Source: Mesorhizobium sp. M1B.F.Ca.ET.045.04.1.1 (GTDB lineage Bacteria; Pseudomonadota; Alphaproteobacteria; Rhizobiales; Rhizobiaceae). From it: a stretch of 64,000 nt of DNA. Where the stretch lies: contig NZ_CP034448.1 of the NCBI RefSeq assembly GCF_003952465.1, positions 62,001 through 126,000 of the forward strand. Direction: 5' to 3'. Shown piece by piece: positions 1 to 8,588 of the stretch; within the stretch, counting starts at the first letter, position 1; each line of letters opens with the position of its first letter. The notes below the pieces were generated by a model, which saw only the letters and a list, made by a program, of their open reading frames with translations, was not told where the DNA came from and did not search any database. Both the position numbers and the translations under genes were made by a program.

Positions 1-943
1 CGGCGTTCTGATAGGCGATCTCGGAGACCGAAAGCCCTTGCAGGCCGACGCCCAAGCGGGCCTCGTTCATCATCGTGAACATGGCCTTCAGGCCGCCGTT
101 CAGCTCGCCGAGCAGCGTACCTTCGGCCTCGTCATAATTCATCACGCAGGTCGAGTTGCCGTGGATGCCCATCTTCTCCTCGATCGAGCCGCAGGAGAGC
201 GCGTTACGCTCGCCGACATTGCCCGAGCCATCGAGCTTGAGCTTCGGCACGATGAACAGCGAAATGCCCTTCACGCCTTCCGGCGCCCCCTCTGCGCGGG
301 CCAGCACCAGGTGGACGATGTTGTCCGCCATGTCGTGCTCGCCGGCGGAGATGAATATCTTCTGGCCGGAAATCTTGTAGGTGCCGTCGCCGTTGGGCAC
401 CGCCTTGGTGCGCAGCAGGCCAAGGTCCGTGCCGCAATGCGGCTCGGTCAGGTTCATGGTGCCGGTCCAGGTGCCCTCGATCAGCCTGGGCAGCCAAGTG
501 GCCTTCTGCTCGTCCGTGCCATGGGTGACGATGGCCGCGATCGCGCCCTGCGTCAGGCCGGGATACATCATCAGCGCCATGTTGGCCGAGACCATGTATT
601 CGGAGACCGCGGTGTGGACGGTGTAAGGCAGGCCCTGGCCGCCGAACTCGGCCGGCGCCGCCAGCCCCATCCAGCCGCCCTCGCGATACTGGTCGAAAGC
701 CTCCTTGAACCCCTTGGGCGTGGTCACCGAGCCATCGTCATGGCGCACGCAGCCTTCCATGTCGCCGACGCGGTTCAGCGGATGCATGACGTTCTCGGCA
801 AGCTTCGCGCCTTCGGCAAGGATCGCCTCGACGACGTCGGGCGTGGCGTCGGAGAAGCCAGGGAGATTGGAATAGCGCTGATAGCCGAGCACTTCGTTGA
901 GCACGAACAGCGTGTCCTGGACGGGCGCCCTGTAGATCGTCAT
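1..943 (-). CDS. Acyl-CoA dehydrogenase, 5' part only (runs off the window)
   Basis: FAD-dependent acyl-CoA dehydrogenase, which makes the alpha-beta double bond in beta-oxidation or a related acyl-CoA pathway. About 314 codons are visible. The N-terminus reads [17 protein letters not shown], a form typical of the long (about 590-residue) DmdC/FadE-like subgroup. The FAD/substrate segment [12 protein letters not shown] and the middle-domain piece [11 protein letters not shown] are clear. The start is the ATG at 943, preceded by a strong GGAGGAAGG ribosome site. The frame is open to the window edge, so the C-terminal domain with its catalytic base is not seen. A perfect-arm dyad lies about 100 bases upstream, and a MerR regulator gene follows behind it, suggesting local control. 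Substrate chain length or type cannot be told from this part. Confidence 0.92.
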   Translation of the reverse strand, partial: MTIYRAPVQDTLFVLNEVLGYQRYSNLPGFSDATPDVVEAILAEGAKLAENVMHPLNRVGDMEGCVRHDDGSVTTPKGFKEAFDQYREGGWMGLAAPAEFGGQGLPYTVHTAVSEYMVSANMALMMYPGLTQGAIAAIVTHGTDEQKATWLPRLIEGTWTGTMNLTEPHCGTDLGLLRTKAVPNGDGTYKISGQKIFISAGEHDMADNIVHLVLARAEGAPEGVKGISLFIVPKLKLDGSGNVGERNALSCGSIEEKMGIHGNSTCVMNYDEAEGTLLGELNGGLKAMFTMMNEARLGVGLQGLSVSEIAYQNA

Positions 944-1039
944 GCCTTCCTCCACCCTTGCGGTCCTGGCCAGCCAGCAAGTTCCCGATCCAGGTCCGGA
1001 CGGGAGGCCGAGCCAATGTCGAGGCCCCGATAGCAAAAA

Positions 1040-1061
1040 TTGACGTTTGCGTAAACGTCAA
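1040..1061. promoter_or_regulatory. Inverted repeat, probable MerR-family operator upstream of the acyl-CoA dehydrogenase gene
   Basis: Perfect arms TTGACGTTT and AAACGTCAA flank a GCGT centre. The site lies 97 bases upstream of the acyl-CoA dehydrogenase start. A related motif (TTTACGTTTACGTCAA) occurs upstream of the merR gene. Spaced ACGT dyads of this type are known for LiuR-like MerR regulators of acyl-CoA catabolism. The assignment to this regulator is inference. Confidence 0.6.
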
Positions 1062-1109
1062 TCTTGTCGCAGCCGGGAAAATTTTGGTGAGCGGAGATGC
1101 AAGGGCAAC

Positions 1110-1141
1110 AAAAAAGCCGCGCGGCCAAGGCCACGCGGCTT
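1110..1141 (-). terminator. Rho-independent terminator behind the MerR gene
   Basis: Stem arms AAGCCGCG and CGCGGCTT with an inner GGCC/GGCC pairing. A run of six A on the + strand (1110-1115) becomes a U-run when read from the minus strand. It lies downstream of the minus-strand merR gene and upstream of the next minus-strand gene. Confidence 0.65.
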
Positions 1142-1165
1142 CTCTATCTTGGGCTCGTCGCCGTT

Positions 1166-1269
1166 AAAGCATGTCTCCCGAAAGTGGGACCGGTTTCGGG
1201 ACAAAGACATGCGTAAAATCAAAAACCTAAAGCGCACGGAGCGAATCTGAAAGATCGCGACGCGCTTTA
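1166..1269. repeat. Family A palindromic repeat, copy 1 of 4
   Basis: About 104 bp. It begins AAAGCATGTCTCCCGAAAGT and ends near GATCGCGACGCGCTTTA. Near-identical copies lie at 23419-23527, 31860-31964 and 36071-36172. It holds two internal hairpins: CCCGAAAGTGGG with GTTTCGGGAC, and an AAAGCGC/GCGCTTT pair. All copies are intergenic. Confidence 0.9.
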
Positions 1270-1282
1270 AGTGCTGGCGCGA

Positions 1283-1744
1283 TCAGCCGGCGGCGCTTGC
1301 CTGCGGCGCGGCCCGCTCGGTGAGCATCCGGCGGACGACCGTCATCGAATTGCTCAGCTCGTTGATGGCGTCCTCGATCAGCGTCCGCTGCTTCTGCAGG
1401 CGGGCGAGCTGCTTCTCCGACTTGTCGAGCGCCAGCCGCAACTGCTTGGTGTTGGAGCCGGTCGGATCGTAGAGGTCCATCATCTGCTTGACGTCGCGCA
1501 GCGAGAACCCGACCTTGCGTCCGAGCAGGATCAGCTTCAGCCGGGCCTTGTCGCGGCGCGTATAAAGACGGGTCGAGCCGTCGCGCTTCGGATTGAGCAG
1601 GCCCTTGTCCTCATAGAAACGCAGCGTGCGCAAGGTCACGCCGTATTTCTTGGCCATCTCGCCGATGCGGACGAATTCCTCACCGGCCTCGGCCGGAATG
1701 TCATTGCTATTGGCCGCGGCTTCGCCGGGCGAAACAAGTTTCAT
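1283..1744 (-). CDS. MerR-family transcriptional regulator
   Basis: A 153-residue MerR-type DNA-binding regulator. The winged helix-turn-helix is at about residues 23-90 (RIGEMAKKYGVTLRTLRFYE, then a basic wing RLYTRRDKARL). A long dimerisation helix follows (KSEKQLARLQKQRTLIEDAI). No cysteine cluster for metal sensing is present, which fits the short acyl-CoA-catabolism MerR group rather than metal sensors. I chose the ATG at 1744; an upstream TTG at 1786 would add 14 residues but has a poorer setting. It is transcribed toward the acyl-CoA dehydrogenase gene, and similar dyads upstream of both genes suggest autoregulation plus control of that gene. The effector is unknown. Confidence 0.88.
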   Translation of the reverse strand: MKLVSPGEAAANSNDIPAEAGEEFVRIGEMAKKYGVTLRTLRFYEDKGLLNPKRDGSTRLYTRRDKARLKLILLGRKVGFSLRDVKQMMDLYDPTGSNTKQLRLALDKSEKQLARLQKQRTLIEDAINELSNSMTVVRRMLTERAAPQASAAG

Positions 1745-2204
1745 GGTCACTGGCTTTCCCCTGATGGCGTCGCGGTCACGGACCAAGCGCCGCCTGAGTG
1801 GAAGCGGGGGCGTGCTTCCAATCGTGGTTTCGACAAATCAATCGCAAGAGGCACGGCTTCGCACCTTTTACGTTTACGTCAATTCTATACCGATAGCCGG
1901 CACCTGACGCAAGGGCGTTGTCGGAACGGAACTTTATGCCGCACCCAGATGCCCACCTAGGGTAGGCTTACGATTATGCGCGACTTCTTAAGCTTGGTTA
2001 ACGCCTTGTTTACCACGTTGGGCGAAATGTGCGCATGTCGGTCACCCGTGTTTATCCTGTAGCGAATTTTTCACGGTCTTCGAAGCGTGGGTGAAAACCC
2101 GGGAAGCCCGTCTTCCTCCGCAGCAGAACCGCGCGGCCGCCTTCGTTCCCGGCAGGACTTTGGGAAACCGGCCACGGCCGGTCATTCTGAACACGGGCGC
2201 ATCG
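1745..2204. other. Divergent intergenic region between merR and podJ
   Basis: About 460 bases without a convincing gene. It holds the second MerR-type motif (1867-1882). Nearer podJ there is a TTAA, 6 nt, TTAA pair at 1988-2001 that resembles a CtrA box with a spacer one base short. Promoters for both flanking genes should lie here. Confidence 0.5.
1867..1882. promoter_or_regulatory. Second MerR-type motif, upstream of merR itself
   Basis: TTTACGTTTACGTCAA. Its reverse complement begins TTGACGTAAACG, matching the arms of the dyad at 1040-1061. It sits about 125 bases upstream of the merR start, as expected for autoregulation. Function is inferred from the shared motif only. Confidence 0.5.
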
Positions 2205-5200
2205 ATGAACAGCAAGCGGTCCTATCTCGATACACTCAACGCCGGCAGGCAACGCCGGCCGCACACCTCGCTGGAGGAGCTGAACCGCTCGCTCGAAACG
2301 CTGGAGCAGCGGCTGGAACGGACCCGCACCGACATGCCCGAACGTCCCGATCCGCGGCGGCCGGTCGCCGAGCCGCGCTACGCGGCCGCGCAACCTTATG
2401 GTTCGCCGCGCTGGTACGAGGACCCTTACACCTCGCAGAGAGAGCAAAATCGGGGACCGCAAAATCCCAATGCGCAAAATCGGGGCCCGCTTAACCCGGC
2501 GCCCTCCGACTTCGGCCCCAACTATCAAGCCATTGCCCGCGACATCGACCGGGTGCGCGGACAGGAAGACGGCGTCGCGATGGTCGGCAAGATCGCCGTC
2601 GAACTGCGCGGCCTGCGCGAAGAGCTGCGCCATCAGATGACCGCCGGCCTGCAGCGCGAATTCGACGCGCTGCGCAAGGACATCGATCGTGCCATGCAGG
2701 CGAACGGCCAGCATGGCTCCTCCGCCGACAAGAGCAGCGCCGAGCTCGGCCTCGAGTTCGAGCGGCTTTCCGGCGCCATCCACACGCTTGCCGAAAAGAG
2801 CGACGACCGCAGCGTCAATCTGCTGCGACTGGAACTGGAACAGGTCAAGGCGGCGCTCGACACGCTAGCGCGCGAGGAAAGCGTGCAGGCCGTCGATCAA
2901 AGTGTGCGGGCCGCCGATCGCCGCTGGGACGATTTCGACCGCCGCTGGAGCGCGTTCGAAGATCGCGTCGACGCCGACCAGCGTCAGCGCGCCGAAGGTC
3001 CCAACCTTTCGGTCCTCACCGACCGGCTCGAACAGATCAGCAGCGCGGTCAACAACCTGCCGCAGTCGCTATCGCTCGCCTCGCTGGAGGAAAAGGTGCG
3101 CACCCTTGCCGGCGCGGTCGACCGTTTCGCCAGCCAGCAGACGATGCGCGGCGGCGAGACGCTTGCCATGATCGACGAGCGGCTGGACGAGATCTCGCGC
3201 GCCATCGTCGCCTCGACGGTAGCCGCTCAGGCAAATGCCTTCGACCCGGAAACTTTCGGCCGGATCGAGAAGCGGATCGCTTCGCTGGCGCAGCAGATCG
3301 AGGAGGTCGCGCAGTCCCGGCCCGCTGAGGTCATCGACCGTCTCAACCTTCTGTCCAGCCGGGTGGACGAACTCGCCGGGCGCGCCAACCTGCCGGAGCA
3401 GGCGATGGAGCGTCTGGGCAAGCAGATCGCTTTGATCACCGACAGAATAGACCGCGCGCCGGCGATGCCCGACGCCGACTATATCTTCCAGGGCCTGGAG
3501 CAGCGCTTCGACGCGCTGTCCAGCCTGCTCGAGCGCCGGCAGGGCGATGCGATCGAGCAGGGCAACATGCTGTTCCGCGACCTCGAGCGGCGGCTGGACG
3601 AGGTCGCCGACAGGCTCGACCAGCGCATGCAGCAGGATGACGGCGCCGGCATCATGGAGGCGATCGACGCCCGCTTCACCGCGCTTGCCAAGCGCATCGA
3701 GACGCGCGCGCCCGATGCGGCCAACGACATGGCGATCCGCGGCCTGGAAAGCCGGCTCGAAGACATTTCCAGCCGGCTGGAATCATCCGCCGCGCAGGTC
3801 GCCGGCATCGATCCGGCGCTGATCCGCAGCCTGGAATCGCAGGTGACCGCGCTTTCGGCGCATCTTTCGAAGCCGAGCGCTGCGCTGCCCGATTTCGAGG
3901 ACATCAGCCCGCGGCTCAACGAGATCGAAAAGTCGCTTGCCGGCACGCGCGATTCCATCCTCAGCGTCGCGCGCGAGGCGGCAGAGAACGCCGTCAGGTC
4001 GCTGGCTGAGTCGGGTTCCAGCACGGCCGCTTCCAACGCGGCCGCCGTGGGCGGCCTGGCCCAGGACCTGAAGATGCTCGAAGCGCTCACCCGCCGTTCC
4101 GACGAGCGCAATTCGCGAACCTTCGAGGCCATCCACGACACGCTGCTCAAGATCGTCGACCGGCTCGGCTCGCTGGAAGCGGACGACCACAGCGAAGCGG
4201 TGAGCGAACTCGTCGATGCGCAGCCGGGCGGCAGACGAGCCGCTCGCGCCGGCAAGATCGCGGTGCAGGATGCGCCGTCGATGGATATCGACCAGCCGCT
4301 GCCGTTGGTCGGGGACATCGCCGATCTCGACGCACGTGCCGCCTCCATTGTGCGCAATGAGCCGGTCGCACGCGGTGAACCCTTTACGCACGGCGAGCCT
4401 GTTACGCGTGGCGAACCTGTTACCCGTGGCGAACCTGGGCCGCGCACGCCGGCCGAAGCCGCGGCGGCCGCTGCCATGGCCGCGCTCGGATCGGACGCCA
4501 TTGGCGAGCAGGCCGAAAAGACCGGCCGCAAGAAATCGTTGTTCGGCGGGCTGGCACGCGCCTTCAAGGGCAAGAAGGACGAAGACACGCTACCGCTTGC
4601 CGGCTCGGCACCGGCCGGCGACGTTCCGACCGTCGACATCGACGAACCGCTCGATCCCAAAGCGGCCAACCGGCCGCTGGAGCCGGGCTCCGGCGCGCCG
4701 GACCTCAACGCCATCATGAAACGTGTGCGCGACGAGCGCGGCCAGCCGGCCAAGCGCAGCGAGACCGACGCCGCCAAATCCGATTTCATCGCGGCCGCCC
4801 GCCGGGCGGCGCAGGCCGCCGCCGCGGAAGCCGACGCGCTGAAGCGGCAGTCGACGATGACCGGCCCGGTGAAGGCGCTCAGAATCGGCGACCTGCTCAA
4901 GGCGCGGCGCAAGCCGATCCTGATGGCGGCCGCGGCAATCATGATGGCGCTGGCCGGCCTGCAGCTCGGCAAGGCCTTCTTCTCCGACCCGGCGCCGGTC
5001 GCCCGCAACGAGGCGGCGCCGATCGTGTCCAGGCAGGCGGTCGATACCGCATCGCTCAATACCGCCGGCGCGCCCAAGGCCGACACGGACGCCGCGAAGC
5101 CCGAGGGCGCACCGGCCCGCGCCGTCAGGCAGGCCGAGCCCTCGAAGGACGATCCGGCGCCACAGGCCGCCGCTCAGCCGTCCGGTCCCGAGATGCCCGC

Positions 5201-6350
5201 CGCCGCGGCGCCGGCCGAACCGGCGCCTGCCCCGACGACTCTCTCCGCGCCGGCCCAGCCGGCGCCGATGGCATCGACCATGCCGTCCGAGCCCGTCTCT
5301 CCAGCCGTGAACGGACCGGCCATGGACACGGATGCGGATGCGCAGCCCATGACCGGCGCGCCGGCGGCCAGCACACCAGCGCCCGGTGCTCCGGCAGCCG
5401 GCGCTTCTTCGGCCAACACGCCGGCAACCACCTCCGCTGACACCACCGGCACCGTCCCGCCGGCCGGCGGCCAGCCCGCAATGTCGGCCGCCAAGATCGA
5501 TGTCCCAACCGACATCGGCCCGGACGCGCTGCGCGACGCGGCCGCCGGCGGCGATGCCAAGGCGCTGTTCGAGATCGGTTCGCGCTACGCCGAATCGCGC
5601 GGTGTGAAGGAAGACATGACGGCGGCCGCCAAATGGTACGAGAAATCAGCCGAACTGGGCTTCGCCCCGGCCGAATACCGCGTCGGCAATTTCTACGAGA
5701 AGGGCATCGGCGTCGCGCGCGACATCAAGAAGGCCAAGACCTACTACCAGCTCGCGGCGGAACAGGGCAACGCCAGCGCCATGCATAATCTGGCGGTGCT
5801 GTTCGCCATGGCGGCGGACGGCGTCACCGACAATGAATCGGCGGCGCACTGGTTCCAGGAGGCGGCCGATCTCGGCGTCAAGGACAGCCAGTTCAACCTC
5901 GGCATCCTTTCGGCCAAGGGCGTCGGCATGAAGCAGAATCTGGAGGAATCCTACAAATGGTTCGCGCTTGTCGCCAAGACCGGCGACAAGGACGCCGCGT
6001 CCAAGCGCGACGAGATCGCCAATGCGCTCAGGCCCGAGCAGCTCGAGCGCGCCCGCGCCGCCACGGAACTGTGGAAGGCCAAGCCCCTCAACGCGGCCGC
6101 CAACTCCTCCGATATTCCGGAATCCTGGCAGGACAGCACGCCGCAGACCACCGCCAGCATCGACATGAAGAAGGCGGTGAAGAATATCCAGCTGATCCTC
6201 AACAAGAACGGCTATGAAGCCGGCGGCGCCGACGGCGTCATGGGCGACAAGACCAAGAGCGCCATCATGGCCTTCCAGACCGACAACAAGATGAAGCCGA
6301 CCGGCGAGATCGATGCGCCACTCGTCAAGGCGCTGCTGGCGCGCAAATAA
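2205..6350 (+). CDS. podJ: PodJ-type polar organelle development protein
   Basis: A large single-pass inner-membrane polarity protein of about 1381 residues. Residues 1-900 are a charged, coiled-coil-rich cytoplasmic region with many L/I heptads. One membrane helix is at about 905-921 (PILMAAAAIMMALAGLQLG). An Ala/Pro-rich linker follows, then Sel1/TPR-like repeats at about 1104-1276 (for example AAKWYEKSAELGFAPAEYRV). A C-terminal peptidoglycan-binding domain spans about 1321-1381 (NIQLILNKNGYEAGGADGVM). This order is that of Caulobacter, Agrobacterium and Sinorhizobium PodJ, which marks a cell pole and organises pole-specific factors. The start MNSKRSYLDTLNAGRQRR was chosen because the family begins there; the frame is open upstream to 2091. 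A hexapeptide repeat lies at 4356-4445. Possible CtrA-like DNA lies upstream. Confidence 0.85.
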   Translation: MNSKRSYLDTLNAGRQRRPHTSLEELNRSLETLEQRLERTRTDMPERPDPRRPVAEPRYAAAQPYGSPRWYEDPYTSQREQNRGPQNPNAQNRGPLNPAPSDFGPNYQAIARDIDRVRGQEDGVAMVGKIAVELRGLREELRHQMTAGLQREFDALRKDIDRAMQANGQHGSSADKSSAELGLEFERLSGAIHTLAEKSDDRSVNLLRLELEQVKAALDTLAREESVQAVDQSVRAADRRWDDFDRRWSAFEDRVDADQRQRAEGPNLSVLTDRLEQISSAVNNLPQSLSLASLEEKVRTLAGAVDRFASQQTMRGGETLAMIDERLDEISRAIVASTVAAQANAFDPETFGRIEKRIASLAQQIEEVAQSRPAEVIDRLNLLSSRVDELAGRANLPEQAMERLGKQIALITDRIDRAPAMPDADYIFQGLEQRFDALSSLLERRQGDAIEQGNMLFRDLERRLDEVADRLDQRMQQDDGAGIMEAIDARFTALAKRIETRAPDAANDMAIRGLESRLEDISSRLESSAAQVAGIDPALIRSLESQVTALSAHLSKPSAALPDFEDISPRLNEIEKSLAGTRDSILSVAREAAENAVRSLAESGSSTAASNAAAVGGLAQDLKMLEALTRRSDERNSRTFEAIHDTLLKIVDRLGSLEADDHSEAVSELVDAQPGGRRAARAGKIAVQDAPSMDIDQPLPLVGDIADLDARAASIVRNEPVARGEPFTHGEPVTRGEPVTRGEPGPRTPAEAAAAAAMAALGSDAIGEQAEKTGRKKSLFGGLARAFKGKKDEDTLPLAGSAPAGDVPTVDIDEPLDPKAANRPLEPGSGAPDLNAIMKRVRDERGQPAKRSETDAAKSDFIAAARRAAQAAAAEADALKRQSTMTGPVKALRIGDLLKARRKPILMAAAAIMMALAGLQLGKAFFSDPAPVARNEAAPIVSRQAVDTASLNTAGAPKADTDAAKPEGAPARAVRQAEPSKDDPAPQAAAQPSGPEMPAAAAPAEPAPAPTTLSAPAQPAPMASTMPSEPVSPAVNGPAMDTDADAQPMTGAPAASTPAPGAPAAGASSANTPATTSADTTGTVPPAGGQPAMSAAKIDVPTDIGPDALRDAAAGGDAKALFEIGSRYAESRGVKEDMTAAAKWYEKSAELGFAPAEYRVGNFYEKGIGVARDIKKAKTYYQLAAEQGNASAMHNLAVLFAMAADGVTDNESAAHWFQEAADLGVKDSQFNLGILSAKGVGMKQNLEESYKWFALVAKTGDKDAASKRDEIANALRPEQLERARAATELWKAKPLNAAANSSDIPESWQDSTPQTTASIDMKKAVKNIQLILNKNGYEAGGADGVMGDKTKSAIMAFQTDNKMKPTGEIDAPLVKALLARK
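4356..4445 (+). repeat. In-frame 18-bp tandem repeat inside podJ
   Basis: Five successive 18-base units encode NEPVAR, GEPFTH, GEPVTR, GEPVTR and GEPGPR. The middle units are nearly identical at DNA level. The repeat lies in the disordered cytoplasmic linker before the membrane helix and is a likely site of length variation. Confidence 0.85.
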
Positions 6351-6560
6351 TTGCGGGCGCGTCGCTTCCGCGACGGCTTGCCACAGATTTGCCTGTTAAC
6401 TGATTGAGATGGTTTTTGTTTCGGCGCGGCGGCGGGGTTTGACCCTGCCGCCGCGTCGGCGCAAGAAAAAATTGGCTTTTCGGTGCGAAACTGCTTTTTT
6501 CGGTAGGAACTGCCGGGGACGGCGGCATTCGCCGAGAGGCAAACTGATCGAGACAGACGG

Positions 6561-7484
6561 GTGGGCATCTATCTCCCGATCGCGGAAATTTCCGTCAATG
6601 TCTTCGTGCTGCTGGCGATGGGCGCGGCGGTGGGTTTCCTGTCGGGCATGTTTGGGGTGGGCGGCGGCTTCCTCATCACGCCGCTCCTGATATTCTACAA
6701 CATCCCGCCGGCGATCGCGGTCGCCACCGGGGCCAACCAGGTCATTGCTTCTTCCTTCTCCGGCGCGCTTTCACACATGAAGCGCGGCACGCTCGACTTC
6801 AAGCTGGGCGGCGTGCTTCTGGCCGGCGGCATCGTCGGCTCGACCGCCGGCATCTTTGTGTTTGCTCTGCTGCGCCGGATCGGCCAGTTGGACCTCTTCA
6901 TCTCGCTACTCTACGTCGCGCTGCTCGGCACGGTCGGCGGCCTTATGCTGGTCGAGAGCGTGAATGCGCTGCGCGCCACGCGCAGCGGCGCCGCACCGGT
7001 GCTGAAGAAATCCGGTCAGCACAACTGGATCCACCGGCTGCCGTTCAAGATGCGCTTCCGCGCCTCGAAGCTGTTCGTCAGCGTCATCCCGGTGCTCGGT
7101 CTCGGCGCGGCAATCGGCTTCCTGTCGTCGATCATGGGCGTCGGCGGCGGCTTCATCATGGTGCCGGCGCTGATCTACCTGCTCAAGGTGCCGACCAACG
7201 TCGTCATCGGCACCTCGCTGTTCCAGATCATCTTCACCTCGGCCTACACCACGCTGGTCCATGCCACCACCAACCAGACCGTCGACGTCATCCTCGCCTT
7301 CCTCTTGATGGCCGGCGGCGTTGCCGGCGCGCAATACGGCGCCAAGGCCGGCCAGAGGCTGCGCGGCGAACAATTGCGCGCGCTTTTGGCGCTGCTAGTG
7401 CTGGCGGTGGCCATACGCCTTGCCATCGATCTGTTCGCGACCCCGCCCAATCCCTACTCGCTTTCCGCCGCGGGCCTGAGCTGA
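6561..7484 (+). CDS. TauE/SafE (TSUP) family anion or sulfite exporter
   Basis: A polytopic inner-membrane protein of 307 residues. It shows the internal duplication of the TSUP family: GFLSGMFGVGGGFLITPLLI near the N-terminus and GFLSSIMGVGGGFIMVPALI in the second half. Each repeat opens a half of several membrane helices. The start is the GTG at 6561. The next gene overlaps it by one base (TGATG), so the pair is co-translated. Family members export sulfite, sulfoacetate or other organosulfur anions, but substrates vary. The sulfite-dehydrogenase-like cluster 4 kb downstream makes sulfite attractive; that link is inference. Confidence 0.88.
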   Translation: MGIYLPIAEISVNVFVLLAMGAAVGFLSGMFGVGGGFLITPLLIFYNIPPAIAVATGANQVIASSFSGALSHMKRGTLDFKLGGVLLAGGIVGSTAGIFVFALLRRIGQLDLFISLLYVALLGTVGGLMLVESVNALRATRSGAAPVLKKSGQHNWIHRLPFKMRFRASKLFVSVIPVLGLGAAIGFLSSIMGVGGGFIMVPALIYLLKVPTNVVIGTSLFQIIFTSAYTTLVHATTNQTVDVILAFLLMAGGVAGAQYGAKAGQRLRGEQLRALLALLVLAVAIRLAIDLFATPPNPYSLSAAGLS

Positions 7485-8278
7485 TGGCGGAATTGAAAGC
7501 GTTCGCAGCCACCGTTTCGCTTTCGCTGTTCTTCGCCCTGTCGCCGGCGACGGCGCAGACGCCGCCGACCGCCGAGGGCATCCAGATCGGCCTGTCGACC
7601 GACGCGATCTCGATCACCGCCGGCTTCTCGGGCGCCGATCTCACCATCTTCGGATCACTTGAAAATCCCGATCCGCTGGTCTCGCGGCAAGGGCGCTACG
7701 ACGTCGTCGTCGTGCTCGAAGGGCCGCCGCGGCCGGTGGTCGTGCGCCGCAAGGACAGGGTGCTCGGCGTCTGGATCAACCTGGAATCGGAGACGTTCGA
7801 GAACGTGCCGGTGTCCTATTCGGTCGCCACGACGCGGCCACTGCAGGACATCGCCGACCCGAACAAGTACAAGCAGCTTTCGCTCGGCTCACAGAACCTC
7901 TACATGAAGCCCGCCGACGAGACCGACAGTCCGGCGACGATAGAGGAGTTCACGGCGGCGCTGCGCGAGCGCAAGACGGCGACCGGCCTCTACAGCGAGA
8001 ATGTCGGCGGCGTGCAGTTCCTGTCGCAGAGCCTGTTCCGCGCCACCGTGCGGCTGGCGCCCAACATTCCGGTCGGCACGCACAAGGCGCGCGCCTTCCT
8101 GTTCAAGAGCGGCATGTTCGTGAAGGAAAGCTCCGCCCAGCTCGAAATCCGCAAGTCCGGTTTCGAACAGTCGATCTTCCGCGTCGCGCACGACTATTCC
8201 TTCCTCTACGGTGCGTTCGCCGTGTCGCTTGCGATGCTGACCGGCTGGCTCGGACGCATCGTCTTCCGCAAGGATTGA
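7484..8278 (+). CDS. TIGR02186-type membrane-anchored periplasmic protein
   Basis: 264 residues with an N-terminal signal peptide (LSLFFALSPATAQ), a beta-rich periplasmic middle and one C-terminal membrane helix (FLYGAFAVSLAMLTGWLGRI). It resembles the uncharacterised TIGR02186 family, often found beside TSUP transporters. The start overlaps the exporter stop by one base, arguing for joint function, perhaps as an accessory subunit. No catalytic motif is visible, and the role is unknown beyond the association. Confidence 0.75.
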   Translation: MAELKAFAATVSLSLFFALSPATAQTPPTAEGIQIGLSTDAISITAGFSGADLTIFGSLENPDPLVSRQGRYDVVVVLEGPPRPVVVRRKDRVLGVWINLESETFENVPVSYSVATTRPLQDIADPNKYKQLSLGSQNLYMKPADETDSPATIEEFTAALRERKTATGLYSENVGGVQFLSQSLFRATVRLAPNIPVGTHKARAFLFKSGMFVKESSAQLEIRKSGFEQSIFRVAHDYSFLYGAFAVSLAMLTGWLGRIVFRKD

Positions 8279-8588
8279 TGCGGCCGAAAAAATGGGAAGA
8301 CCCATTTCCCGTGAAAAGAGGGGTTTTCCTTTTCCCGGTTTTGCGATAAATCGCCGCCTCCCAACCCTAGAGCCGGATGATTTCGGATCGGGTCGATCCG
8401 AAATCTGAATCCGGCTCTAAATCAAAGAGATAGAGCATGATGTCGTCCGAAAACCGCTTCACACTTTTCGGCATCATGCTCTAGGACAAGCACTCACACA
8501 TTCAATTTCGGCAGAGCGGTCCGGCTATCCGGGCGACGGCGCGTCGATGCGTTTGCCTGCCGCCATGAAGCAATGACAGGAGGCTGCG
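8279..8588. other. Intergenic region with the family C repeat
   Basis: About 310 bases. The first 65 carry an imperfect GGGAAGACCCATTTCCC hairpin with T-rich sequence after it (a possible terminator for the exporter pair). The family C double palindrome follows at 8369-8482. The rest holds the leader of the Hsp70-like gene. Confidence 0.5.
8369..8482. repeat. Family C double palindrome, copy 1
   Basis: Two hairpins in tandem. One spans 8369-8418 with arms AGAGCCGG and CCGGCTCT. The other spans 8432-8482 with arms AGAGCATGATG and CATCATGCTCT. The second hairpin recurs at 55898-55946. It looks like a REP-type intergenic element. Confidence 0.85.

Noticed and set aside
3479..5086. Long open frame (about 535 codons) on the minus strand inside podJ
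   Set aside because: It mirrors the third codon position bias of podJ, has no recognisable domain, and is rich in Ser/Arg/Ala as expected for antisense of GC-rich coding DNA.
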